Made by a program: the position numbers and the translations under genes. A stretch of DNA of 64,000 bases from an uncultured SAR324 cluster bacterium. Its GTDB lineage: Bacteria > SAR324 > NAC60-12. Shown here in pieces: positions 47,441 to 55,355 of this stretch (position 1 is the stretch's first letter; every line of letters begins with the position of its first letter). Under the pieces are notes generated by a model. That model was not told the origin of the DNA and searched no databases. It saw only the letters and a program-made list of their open reading frames with translations. The DNA lies in the NCBI GenBank assembly GCA_902575715.1, contig CACGSI010000002.1:1-64000 (forward strand). The letters run 5' to 3'.

Positions 47441-47746
47441 TTATGGACTCTTCCATTTGTCAAATTTGCCGAGGGGTCTGGTAAAAGTAAACTTAAAAGG
47501 TTCTACTACCAGAGCATCCCAGGCATCTCCAGTACTTCCGGAAGTTAGAGCAAATGGTAAGGCCACGACAAAGAAGGCAGATCCAATAAGCGCCAAGCCT
47601 AATCCGACTACACGAATTGGAATATCAATTACCATTGCAAATGATCCAGGGCGCTCTTGTGGAATAGCTGCTGAAGCATTTACCTTTAATAATGCAAAAA
47701 GCAGGCAAGAAATGATGATTATTTTTAATAGCTTTGCTCTGTTCAT
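47441..47746 (-). CDS. Small exported protein, unknown function
   Basis: The function is not recognised. The product of about 101 aa starts with a signal peptide (LLKIIIISCLLFALLKVNASA) and has a second hydrophobic segment, VVGLGLALIGSAFFVVALPF, followed by an ending rich in aromatic residues (VEPFKFTFTRPLGKFDKW). The ATG at 47746 is preferred because it places the leader at the N-terminus and leaves a short gap to xthA; the ATG at 47773 would overlap xthA. It lies between xthA and the barrel genes on the same strand. A small inner-membrane or periplasmic protein is likely. Confidence 0.6.
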   Translation of the reverse strand: MNRAKLLKIIIISCLLFALLKVNASAAIPQERPGSFAMVIDIPIRVVGLGLALIGSAFFVVALPFALTSGSTGDAWDALVVEPFKFTFTRPLGKFDKWKSP

Positions 47747-47769
47747 GTTTTGTGTCCAGGATTTTAAGT

Positions 47770-48813
47770 TCAAAGAATAAACTCAGCTATTACAGGTGCA
47801 TGATCTGATGGACGATCTTTTCCTCTAGTAAGTATATCGATTATGCATGCTTGGCAAGAGGATGTCAAAACAGAATTGCTTAAAATGTAGTCGATTCTCA
47901 TACCCTCATCTCTCTCAAATCCTCTGGTTCTAAAATCCCACCAAGAAAACTTACCAGAATTTTGATCAAACTTTCTGAAAATATCTACGAATCCCATATT
48001 CTTGATTTTTTTTAAGTTTTCATGCTCTTCTGGATGAAAACTTACTTTATTTTTCATAGATTTAGGATTTGATAAATCTCTTGCTTCTGGGGCTACATTG
48101 AAATCACCCATTATTGCCATGGCATTTTCTGAAAAATTTTCTTGATGAAGTTCTTGGATTAGCTCAGAAAAAAAATTTAACTTGTATTTAAATTTTTGTG
48201 ACTCTACAGTTTGACCTTGTGGAATATATACGTTAATAAGTCGGACTCCTGAAACAGTCGCTTTAATTATACGGCTATTTTCTTCGTCGTATCTATTCAA
48301 AAAACCTTTTTGGACATTATTAATAGGGTGCTTAGATAAAATTGCTACACCGTTATACGATTTTTGTCCATAAAATACTGAATCATATCCAGCCTGCTTA
48401 ATATCCCAAACAGGAAATAGATTGTCTTCTACTTTTGTCTCCTGAAGGCAAACAGCGTCTGGATCATGAAATTCAAGCCATTCTAAAAGTAATGGTAATC
48501 GTATTCTTATAGAATTTACATTCCAAGTTGCAATTTTCCATTTTTTATTTTTGTTTGATAACTTCCAAGAAATTTTATCATCAGGTAGCAAACAGGAACT
48601 ATTGCTATATGGTATTTTTTGTTGTTGAAGTAATCCTTTCCAGTTTCGAGAAATACTGATATTTCCAGCTCGCCAATTTCGGTAGATTTCTTCAATTAAC
48701 TTTTCCGGGGAATTACTTGTTTTTCGAAATTCTGAAAATGAAATGCCATTTTTTAGGAGTTTTTTTCTGACCTGATCCGAAATCAATGATTCAAAAATCT
48801 CCGAATTGTTCAT
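47770..48813 (-). CDS. xthA: Exodeoxyribonuclease III (AP endonuclease) with N-terminal extension
   Basis: The C-terminal 255 residues are a complete exonuclease III of the EEP family, which cuts DNA at abasic sites and degrades 3' ends. Visible motifs are IATWNVNSIRIRLP, CLQETKVED, YNGVAILSK, GDFNVAPEARD, RIDYIL and SDHAPV, carrying the catalytic Asn, Glu, Asp and His. Residues 1-90 are an extra domain, helical and of unknown function, that the standard 260-270-aa enzyme lacks. The ATG shares one base with the stop of a small basic gene upstream, which supports the full-length start. An internal start near KWKIATWN has no Met. Confidence 0.9.
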   Translation of the reverse strand: MNNSEIFESLISDQVRKKLLKNGISFSEFRKTSNSPEKLIEEIYRNWRAGNISISRNWKGLLQQQKIPYSNSSCLLPDDKISWKLSNKNKKWKIATWNVNSIRIRLPLLLEWLEFHDPDAVCLQETKVEDNLFPVWDIKQAGYDSVFYGQKSYNGVAILSKHPINNVQKGFLNRYDEENSRIIKATVSGVRLINVYIPQGQTVESQKFKYKLNFFSELIQELHQENFSENAMAIMGDFNVAPEARDLSNPKSMKNKVSFHPEEHENLKKIKNMGFVDIFRKFDQNSGKFSWWDFRTRGFERDEGMRIDYILSNSVLTSSCQACIIDILTRGKDRPSDHAPVIAEFIL

Positions 48814-48941
48814 TAATCTTTTGCAAGAGATTGGAGAATCAATGAATTTTCATGAATGATCTGATTACGTTTTTTCAGATTTCTTTTATTAGGTCTTTTA
48901 TTTGCGTGTCTTTTTGTAGCAGTTTTTTGTTTTGGAGACAT
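48813..48941 (-). CDS. Very small basic protein upstream of xthA
   Basis: A 42-codon frame with ATG at 48941 encodes a very basic peptide (MSPKQKTATKRHANKRPNKR and on, ending SLAKD). Its stop shares one base with the xthA start (TAATG), so it is placed for translational coupling. The composition (Lys, Arg, Asn) suggests RNA or DNA binding, but the family is not recognised. Only a weak GTAAG sits before the ATG. Chance is possible at this size, though the exact coupling and uniform codon content argue for a real gene. Confidence 0.55.
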   Translation of the reverse strand: MSPKQKTATKRHANKRPNKRNLKKRNQIIHENSLILQSLAKD

Positions 48942-49087
48942 CTTACTTAGTTATATATGGTTTTTAATCAACTTGTTTTGATAATTTTAAAAATGTATAG
49001 TTTATTATAATAAAATATCATATCAGAAGTACTACTAATTTGCGAGTTAATTTAGTTTTGAATAAAAATAATTTTTTAAAATATTTT

Positions 49088-49402
49088 ATGAGCAATGAAA
49101 TTCCAAAAAATAAAAAATCAACTGAAAAAAAATTCCCTCAAATAGAAAAATTGATGGAAATGCCTGTTACAGCTAGGTTAGTCTTGGGGGAGTGTGAAAT
49201 GGAAATCGAAGAAATACTTAGGCTTGGCCAAGGTTCAATAATTGAGCTGGATACAAAAATTGAAGATATCTTTAAGCTATATATCAACAATCAAGAAATT
49301 GCTAAGGCCAGCTCTGTGAAAGTTGGTGAAAAAATTGGAATGCAAATAAAGCAGATTTCTTCAACAGAAAAACGTTTAAAAGATTTGGCAGATCTTAAAT
49401 AA
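49088..49402 (+). CDS. fliN: FliN/SpoA-type flagellar motor switch protein
   Basis: This protein of about 104 aa is a SpoA (surface presentation of antigens) domain, the FliN part of the C-ring that controls flagellar rotation and export. It shows the family pattern LMEMPVTARLVLGECEMEI, EEILRLGQGSIIELDTKIED, FKLYINNQEIAKA and VGEKIGMQI. ATG at 49088 gives a typical length; a TTG at 49040 would add 16 residues without a good SD. It begins a plus-strand run with a GT9 transferase and a DUF4254 protein. The other C-ring genes are not nearby. Confidence 0.88.
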   Translation: MSNEIPKNKKSTEKKFPQIEKLMEMPVTARLVLGECEMEIEEILRLGQGSIIELDTKIEDIFKLYINNQEIAKASSVKVGEKIGMQIKQISSTEKRLKDLADLK

Positions 49403-49415
49403 AAGGAAAAAAGAA

Positions 49416-50420
49416 TTGAAATTTCTTTTGATACAGTTAAGAAGGATAGGAGATGTACTAATGACGACTCCTTCCATCAGATTACTAAGAGAATCTTTTC
49501 CTGAGGCAAATTTTACATTTCTTACGGAAAGTCCTTCAGATCAAGTTTTAAGAGAAAATAATTTTTTAGATGAAATTGTTTTATATCAAAAATCCAAATC
49601 TATTTTTCAAACAATATCTTTTTTATATAAAATCCGTAAAAAAAGATTTGATTGTGTGATTGATTTTTTCGGTAATCCGAGGAGTTCTTTAATTACTTCA
49701 TTTACCGGGGCTCCTATTAGGATTGGGTATAAATTTAGAGGTAGAAGTTGGGCTTATTCGCACCCAGTTAATCTTGCACAAGGGTTAAATTACTCAGCAC
49801 AAGACAAAGTTAAATTACTTGAACCTCTAGGAATTTTTTCAAATAATTTTAGTTTAGATTTTTTTGAAAATATAAAGGATAAAATTTTTGCACAAAAAAT
49901 TTTTGAAAATCTTGGGATAAGTGAGAAAGATTTTGTCGTATCTTTGTCTCCAGTTTCTCGTCAACCATATAAAGTTTGGCCTCCAGAAAGATTTGCTGTG
50001 ATTGCTGATTGGTTAGTAAAAAATTATAAAGCAAAAATTTTGTTTTTGTATGGTCCTGGAGAGAAACATTTTGTCGATTCAGTAAGGCTTGCTATGAAAA
50101 AAGAACCACTTCCGGATTATAATGTTCCTACACTCTCTCAGACACTTTCTATTTTGCATAGGGTAAATTTACATTTTGGCAATGATAATGGTCCTAGACA
50201 TTTTGCTATAGCTGCTGGAACACCGACTTTCGCAATTTTCGGAAGACCGTGGTCAGCAAATTGGACTCCTCCTGAAACCACTAAACATTATACTATAGAG
50301 TTTGACCCAGGTTGCAAAAGTAGATGCAATTATCCAAAATGTGATATTGAGTGCTTAAAAGGTGTTTCTATCGAATCAGTTAAAAAAGAATTAATCAATT
50401 TAATAAAAACTCTAGAATAA
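49416..50420 (+). CDS. Glycosyltransferase family 9 (heptosyltransferase-like)
   Basis: This 334-aa GT9 enzyme probably transfers ADP-heptose to the LPS core or to a protein. It shows IQLRRIGDVLMTTPSIRLLRE, FDCVIDFFGNPRS, SLSPVSRQPYKVWP and the sugar-nucleotide pocket NDNGPRHFAIAAGTPTFAIF. A Cys-rich end (CKSRCNYPKCDIEC) is seen. The start is TTG at 49416 with AAGGA nine bases upstream. It lies 13 bases after fliN and 9 before a DUF4254 gene, so it could act on LPS or modify a flagellar component. The hldE gene at 34.7 kb supplies the likely donor. Confidence 0.88.
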   Translation: MKFLLIQLRRIGDVLMTTPSIRLLRESFPEANFTFLTESPSDQVLRENNFLDEIVLYQKSKSIFQTISFLYKIRKKRFDCVIDFFGNPRSSLITSFTGAPIRIGYKFRGRSWAYSHPVNLAQGLNYSAQDKVKLLEPLGIFSNNFSLDFFENIKDKIFAQKIFENLGISEKDFVVSLSPVSRQPYKVWPPERFAVIADWLVKNYKAKILFLYGPGEKHFVDSVRLAMKKEPLPDYNVPTLSQTLSILHRVNLHFGNDNGPRHFAIAAGTPTFAIFGRPWSANWTPPETTKHYTIEFDPGCKSRCNYPKCDIECLKGVSIESVKKELINLIKTLE

Positions 50421-50429
50421 AGGTTTAAA

Positions 50430-51047
50430 ATGATACTTCCTTTTAAAACAGAAGAACTTTTATTACAACAAATAAGAGAGGTTGAATTATGGCATAAATA
50501 TTTTGAAATAATAGAAATAAACCACTCTTTAGAATTTTCAACGCTGGTTTCTATTCAAAATCAAAAAAATTTTGAGTTATGGCATAAAGAGGATATTGCA
50601 CGTGACCCTCATGCTTCAGACTCAGAAATCGCTTCAATAAAAAGATCAATTGATATCTTAAATCAAGAAAGGAACGATATGATCGAACAAATTGATCATT
50701 ATCTGGTCAATTTTATAAAATCAGAAAAAGTGATATGTTTGCCGAACGTAGAAATGAATAGTGAAACTCCAGGAAATATTATAGATCGTCTTTCTATAAA
50801 CGCATTAAAAATTTTTCATATGGAAGAAGAAACTAAGCGTGAAGATGCAGAAAATGAACACATTATGAAAACAAAAGAAAAACTATCTATCTTAGTTGAA
50901 CAGAGAACAGACTTGGGACAGTGCTTGTCAAAGCTTCTTGATGATCTTTTCAAGGGAGAAAAATTTCTCAAAATTTATAGGCAGATGAAAATGTACAATG
51001 ATGAAAGCTTGAATCCAGTTTTATATAAAAAAAGAAAAACTTCTTAA
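50430..51047 (+). CDS. DUF4254 family protein
   Basis: This 205-aa protein has the pattern of DUF4254: ELWHKEDIARDPHASD, IKRSIDILNQERNDMIEQID and a C-terminal helical part. The family is helical, of unknown function, and commonly lies next to glycosyltransferase genes, as here, nine bases after a GT9 gene. It may assist or regulate the transferase. No signal peptide or membrane segment was seen. An ATG with AAAGG upstream gives the start. Confidence 0.8.
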   Translation: MILPFKTEELLLQQIREVELWHKYFEIIEINHSLEFSTLVSIQNQKNFELWHKEDIARDPHASDSEIASIKRSIDILNQERNDMIEQIDHYLVNFIKSEKVICLPNVEMNSETPGNIIDRLSINALKIFHMEEETKREDAENEHIMKTKEKLSILVEQRTDLGQCLSKLLDDLFKGEKFLKIYRQMKMYNDESLNPVLYKKRKTS

Positions 51048-51064
51048 CTAAGGAAAAACATTGC

Positions 51065-51244
51065 ATGGGACCTAAAGGAATATTTTTTTCTTTTTTAATA
51101 GTTTGTAGTGTTTATCTGTGGAAAAAGTATAGAAAAAGTCGAAATAAGAATCATTCTAAGTGGGTAAACTGGGTACTCTTTTGTATTGCAATTTATTATG
51201 GAATATCATTACTTTGGTTGTACTTTGACATTGAGAATCAATAA
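51065..51244 (+). CDS. Small membrane protein (59 aa), unknown
   Basis: A 59-codon frame, ATG 51065, follows the DUF4254 gene by 17 bases with AAGGAA upstream. It encodes two hydrophobic segments (IFFSFLIVCSVYLW and WVLFCIAIYYGISLLWLYF) joined by a basic turn, so a hairpin in the membrane with both ends outside is likely. The family is not recognised. It appears to be the end of the fliN-GT9-DUF4254 transcript. Confidence 0.5.
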   Translation: MGPKGIFFSFLIVCSVYLWKKYRKSRNKNHSKWVNWVLFCIAIYYGISLLWLYFDIENQ

Positions 51245-51297
51245 AATATTCTCTTGAAGGGTTCTTTTTTTTGTAGTTTAAAAAATAGTAATAAAAA

Positions 51298-51441
51298 ATG
51301 GGACTTGTTTTAATTTTAATGTTATTTTGTTCAATGGTTGCTTTGGGATATTGGCAAAGAAGAAGATCAAAGAAATTATTTTTGAAAGCAATAAAGAAAC
51401 TAAGAGAAATTGATTCTAGGGAAAGAGAGAAAAATGAATAA
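51298..51441 (+). CDS. Small single-pass membrane protein (47 aa), unknown
   Basis: A 47-codon frame, ATG 51298, encodes one membrane segment (LVLILMLFCSMVALGYW) followed by a basic helical tail (QRRRSKKLFLKAIKKLREI). It lies 53 bases after the previous small gene on the same strand. No strong SD is present. The positive tail after the segment indicates an N-out, C-in topology. The family is not recognised. Confidence 0.4.
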   Translation: MGLVLILMLFCSMVALGYWQRRRSKKLFLKAIKKLREIDSREREKNE

Positions 51442-51480
51442 ATTTTTTTGATTATATAAGAATTGATAATATACTTAGTA

Positions 51481-51660
51481 TTAAATAGATGCTTGTTCAA
51501 CTAAATTTGCAATAGCTTTTGGCCTTGAAAGGTTATTAGCAGTAGCATATGAATCTAGTTGTTTCAAAACAGACTCTGGAAGTCCAAGTAGAATTTTTTT
51601 TACGGGTTCGTTATATTCCTTTTTCCTTCCCGCACCTTCTCTATAGCCTCCTCTTGCCAT
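51481..51660 (-). CDS. Small ribbon-helix-helix-like DNA-binding protein
   Basis: A 59-residue protein with a typical ending of small RHH regulators: MARGGYREGAGRKKEY, a strand KILLGLPESV, then LKQLDSYATANNLSRPKAI. The GGYREGAGRK start is common in small plasmid, phage and accessory-region RHH proteins. The start is ATG 51660, with GGAG 10 bases upstream; a longer frame from 51675 has no SD. It is the only minus-strand gene in this stretch and has no toxin partner next to it. Confidence 0.6.
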   Translation of the reverse strand: MARGGYREGAGRKKEYNEPVKKILLGLPESVLKQLDSYATANNLSRPKAIANLVEQASI

Positions 51661-51809
51661 TTTTGGGTACTCCATTCATTAAAATACTCAAGAAAATAAT
51701 TTATTTGCCGATAATAATTTATATCTTTCAAGATTTGTGCAAGTTTTTCACAAAACAGATTGAAAAAATAAAGAAATATAATTTATTTGTAAATTAGGGA
51801 GAAATTATT

Positions 51810-51917
51810 ATGAAAGCTACAAAAAAAAATCTTTATCCTTTTCGCCAAATTGCAATTCGTACTCGTTGTTTACATAGATTAAATCCTCAAGAGTTGATGA
51901 TAAGGAAGGGATTCTAA
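51810..51917 (+). CDS. Very small basic protein or leader peptide (35 aa)
   Basis: A 35-codon frame, ATG 51810, has AGGGAG nine bases upstream. It encodes a basic peptide (KATKKNLYPFRQIAIRTRC and on, ending MIRKGF). Eleven bases after its stop begins a perfect 12-bp hairpin. Either a real small protein or a leader peptide coupled to that structure is possible. The next gene on the strand is the ParC-like gene at 52195. The family is not recognised. Confidence 0.45.
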   Translation: MKATKKNLYPFRQIAIRTRCLHRLNPQELMIRKGF

Positions 51918-51927
51918 ATTTCTTTAA

Positions 51928-51959
51928 AACTATCGGGAAGAAACCAATTCCCGATAGTT
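51928..51959. terminator. Perfect 12-bp stem-loop downstream of a small gene
   Basis: AACTATCGGGAA at 51928-51939 and TTCCCGATAGTT at 51948-51959 are perfect complements with an 8-base loop (GAAACCAA). It is the strongest hairpin noticed in the window. On the plus strand no U-tract follows, so it is not a textbook terminator there; on the minus strand TTTT follows. It may be a terminator, an mRNA-stabilising end or an attenuator. Confidence 0.6.
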
Positions 51960-52194
51960 ACAAATTCCCCAATTTAAATTTTTCCTCAAAATGTTTTCTA
52001 ATCTAACTTTACAAGTTTTTTAAAAATTAAAATAATAAGTATAGATGTTTTATTTAATTTACATAAAATAAAGTAAAAAATTAGAGAAAATTAAAAATAT
52101 AAATTCTTTTGCATCTCATAGAGTATAATTGAACTTGTTGTTCTAACATTTTTTAGTTAATTCAATATTATTTAACTCAATATTAAAAATTAAA

Positions 52195-54132
52195 ATGCGT
52201 TATCTAAAACCTTTAATGGACAAAAATTTTTTGGAATATGCATCATATGTCATAAAGGATCGTGCGATTCCTGATATTATGGATGGATTAAAACCTGTAC
52301 AAAGAAGAATACTACATACAATGAAAGAAATGGATGATGGTAAATTCTGCAAGGTGGCGAATATAGTGGGAGATACTATGAAGCTTCATCCTCATGGGGA
52401 TGCTTCAATTGGTTCAGCTCTAATTGTTATGGCGAACAAAGAATATTTTATTGAAAAACAAGGTAATTTTGGAAATTTGCTTACAGGAGATCCGGCATCG
52501 GCACCAAGATATATAGAAGCTCGACTAACTCCTCTTGCAAAAGAGGTTCTCTTTAATTCTGAGCTCACCGAATATACAGATAGTTACGATGGAAGAAATA
52601 AAGAGCCTATCATTCTACCTTGTAAAATCCCAGTATCACTTCTTTACGGTGCCGAAGGAATTGCGGTAGGTATGTCTACTAAAATTCTACCCCATAATTT
52701 TAATGAAGTTATTGATGCCCAGATATCTTATTTAAAAAATGAAAACTTTAGTTTGTTTCCTGATTTTATTAATGGTGGTTTGCTTGATATTAGTGAGTAT
52801 GAAGATGGTATAGGTAAAGTTAGAGTTCGCGCCCGTATAGATATTTCAGAGGAAAAAATTCTTACAATTAAAGAATTACCGTTTGGTGTAACAACTGAAT
52901 CTCTTATCCAATCTATACAAGATGCTGTTAACAAAGGGAAATTGAAATTATCTTCAATTGATGATTATACTGCCGAAAAAGTTGAAATAGAAATAAAAGC
53001 GACTAGGGGTATGAGAGCAGAAAAATTGTTAAAATTACTATATGCATTTACACAATGTGAAGTTTCAATTTCAGTAAACATGTTACTGATCAAAGGGAAC
53101 CAACCTGTTCAAGTTACTGTTAGTGAGGTTTTGAAACATAACACTTTAAGATTGAAAGATATCTTAAAAAATGAATTATTACTTTCATTAGAGCAAGCAA
53201 GGCGTAAGTGGCATATTCGTAGAATGGAAATGTATTTTATTGGTGAAAAAATATATCAGAAATTAGAAAATTGTGAATCATACCAAGAAGCTATTGAAAC
53301 AGTAAAAAAATCTATTTTACATATAGAGTCTGTTCTCCCTTTTTCTGTTGATCAGGATGATATAGAGAAATTACTCAGTCTTCAGATAAAAAGAATTTCA
53401 CGGTATGATCAAAAAGAAAGTCAAAAGGAACTTGATAAAATTAAGGTTACCATTAGCTCTTTAAACAAGTCTTTAAAAAATGTGGTTGGTTATACAATTG
53501 ACTATCTTGAAAAAATGAAGGAAAAATTTGGATCAAATTATACTCGCAGGACAATTTTAAAAAGATTTGATGAAATAAAAATAGAGGATCTTGCAGAAAA
53601 ACAGAAAGTAATATGGGATCGTAAAGAGGGTTTTATGGGCTTAAAAATAAAGACTGGTTCAAATTCTTTTTATTGTTCTACTTACGATAAAATTATCGTT
53701 ATGCGTAAGGATGGCTCTTATCAAGTGATTCGAGTCCCAGATAAACAGTTCATCGGTAAAAATGCAATAGTTGTAGAAAAACTTAATTCAGAAAAAATTT
53801 ATAACGTAATTTACTGGGAGGGAACATCAAAAGTTTGTTATGCAAAAAGATTTCGTATACAAAAATTTATACTTGAAAGAGAGTATAATCTTTTCCCGGT
53901 AAAAAAAGGTGCTAAAATTTTACATATAAGCGAAGGGGCCGGAATAAGGTTAGAAGTCTCATTTGTTAGGACTCCTAGAATAAGAAAATCGAGTGATATT
54001 TTTAATCTGGATAATTTAGCGATAAAAGGGATTCAGGCTAGAGGGAATAAAGTTTCAAATAAGTCAGTGCAGGGTGTAAAAATTTTTTCAGGAAAAATTG
54101 AACCGATCTTTACTGGATTAAAGAACAATTAA
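52195..54132 (+). CDS. Type IIA topoisomerase subunit A, ParC/GyrA-like, short C-terminal region
   Basis: This 645-aa protein is a DNA-cleaving A subunit: YASYVIKDRAIPDIMDGLKPVQRRIL, split here into its parts YVIKDRAIPD and DGLKPVQRRI, then GDTMKLHPHGDASIG and the catalytic Tyr106 in PASAPRYIEARL. The winged-helix and tower regions follow. The C-terminal part is only about 150 residues (after RKEGFMG), too short for a full six-blade GyrA pinwheel, and no GyrA box was seen. It is of the shorter ParC type known from several lineages. No partner ParE gene is next to it. Confidence 0.88.
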   Translation: MRYLKPLMDKNFLEYASYVIKDRAIPDIMDGLKPVQRRILHTMKEMDDGKFCKVANIVGDTMKLHPHGDASIGSALIVMANKEYFIEKQGNFGNLLTGDPASAPRYIEARLTPLAKEVLFNSELTEYTDSYDGRNKEPIILPCKIPVSLLYGAEGIAVGMSTKILPHNFNEVIDAQISYLKNENFSLFPDFINGGLLDISEYEDGIGKVRVRARIDISEEKILTIKELPFGVTTESLIQSIQDAVNKGKLKLSSIDDYTAEKVEIEIKATRGMRAEKLLKLLYAFTQCEVSISVNMLLIKGNQPVQVTVSEVLKHNTLRLKDILKNELLLSLEQARRKWHIRRMEMYFIGEKIYQKLENCESYQEAIETVKKSILHIESVLPFSVDQDDIEKLLSLQIKRISRYDQKESQKELDKIKVTISSLNKSLKNVVGYTIDYLEKMKEKFGSNYTRRTILKRFDEIKIEDLAEKQKVIWDRKEGFMGLKIKTGSNSFYCSTYDKIIVMRKDGSYQVIRVPDKQFIGKNAIVVEKLNSEKIYNVIYWEGTSKVCYAKRFRIQKFILEREYNLFPVKKGAKILHISEGAGIRLEVSFVRTPRIRKSSDIFNLDNLAIKGIQARGNKVSNKSVQGVKIFSGKIEPIFTGLKNN

Positions 54133-54208
54133 CAATTGCAAATTTTTTTTAAAACAACTATCATTAACAATAACTTTTAGCTTTTATAATTAATTTTTTA
54201 AATTACAT

Positions 54209-54400
54209 ATGTCTCGAACTTGCGAATTGTGCGGAAAAACTCCTGGAAATGGGAATAGAGTAAGTCACGCTAACAATAAAACTAAACGTCGCTGGATACC
54301 TAATTTGCAGGTAGTTCGTATTCGTAAATCGGGTGGTAATCGTAGAAAAACACGAGTTTGTACCCAGTGTATACGTTCTGGAAAAACTATTGCTGCTTGA
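54209..54400 (+). CDS. rpmB: 50S ribosomal protein L28
   Basis: bL28 (63 aa) is a small basic protein of the large ribosomal subunit. It shows [20 protein letters not shown] in its first half, RRWIPNLQ, and CTQC near the end, so the two CxxC pairs for zinc are both present. The length is normal. It stands between the ParC-like gene and pheA on the same strand, with no rpmG partner next to it. Confidence 0.96.
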   Translation: MSRTCELCGKTPGNGNRVSHANNKTKRRWIPNLQVVRIRKSGGNRRKTRVCTQCIRSGKTIAA

Positions 54401-54476
54401 ACCATCAGTTTTACAATCAGTCGGAAGTAATTAATTTTTCCGGTTGTTTGCTTGCCCACCACACGTCATAGGATAC

Positions 54477-55319
54477 ATGTTATTAAAGAATTGCACCCAA
54501 ATTTTAACTTTGGGACCGCGAGGTACTTTTAGTGATGAAGCTTCAAAAAAAATTTTAACTAGCGGTATAAATATTTCTTATACTAAAACTTTTCATGAGA
54601 CTCTCCATAAGGTTAGTGAGGATCTGAATTCAGTAGCAGTCGTACCCGTTGAAAATTCAGTTGCTGGCACTGTATCACAAGTTCAGGACGCTCTTGTTAT
54701 TAACGATTTGGTCATACTTGCTGAAATAAATTTACCTATTGATTATGCATTGCTTGCTAATGCAGATCTGGGTTCTGTAAATTTATGTTTTGCGCATCCT
54801 CAGGCCTTTGAACAAAGTAGTCGTTTTATTTCTAAAAACTTATATCATGCAGAAAGAAGATTTACCATGAGCAACATAGATTCGGGGATTCAATTTTTAG
54901 ATACTGTTGGTTCTCGAATTGAAAATGTATCCGCAATAGTTCCATTATCTTTTGCTGAAAAAAATAAAAAATGGGTTCAATCATTAGGGATACAAGATTA
55001 TAAAAATAATACTACTAGATTTTTAGTTGTTAGATCACGTTTTTCAGATGATAAAATGGACTATTCTTGCAAAAAGACTTCTCTTTTAATAGAATTTCAT
55101 GAAGATCGTTCTGGTTTATTATATAAGCTTTTAAGTGTTTTCAACCTTTTTCAGATAAATCTTTGTAGATTAGAATCTAGGCCTGCTAAAGAAACTCCAT
55201 GGGCATATGTTTTTTTTGTAGATTTTTATAATTCTAAAAATACTGAGCAATGTCTAGAGGTTCTTAGTTCGTCTAGTTTTACTTTCAAAGTTCTTGGTAG
55301 TTATGATTTGTTAAATTAA
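54477..55319 (+). CDS. pheA: Prephenate dehydratase
   Basis: This protein of about 280 aa converts prephenate to phenylpyruvate in phenylalanine synthesis. The dehydratase domain (about 1-180) shows LGPRGTFSDEA, VVPVENSVAGTV, LCFAHPQAF and the conserved NTTRFLVV. A C-terminal ACT domain with EDRSGLLYKLLSVF and LESRPAKETPWAYVFFVDF gives feedback by phenylalanine. There is no chorismate mutase part. The start is set at ATG 54477, with AGGA five bases upstream, rather than the TTG at 54444. Confidence 0.94.
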   Translation: MLLKNCTQILTLGPRGTFSDEASKKILTSGINISYTKTFHETLHKVSEDLNSVAVVPVENSVAGTVSQVQDALVINDLVILAEINLPIDYALLANADLGSVNLCFAHPQAFEQSSRFISKNLYHAERRFTMSNIDSGIQFLDTVGSRIENVSAIVPLSFAEKNKKWVQSLGIQDYKNNTTRFLVVRSRFSDDKMDYSCKKTSLLIEFHEDRSGLLYKLLSVFNLFQINLCRLESRPAKETPWAYVFFVDFYNSKNTEQCLEVLSSSSFTFKVLGSYDLLN

Positions 55320-55355
55320 AATGTTTTAAAATTTTTTAATTCCTTTTTTTGTAAA

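Noticed and set aside
51481..51660. RHH protein as the antitoxin of a toxin-antitoxin pair or sign of a mobile element
   Set aside because: No toxin-like gene, integrase, transposase, att-like repeat or composition change was found next to it.
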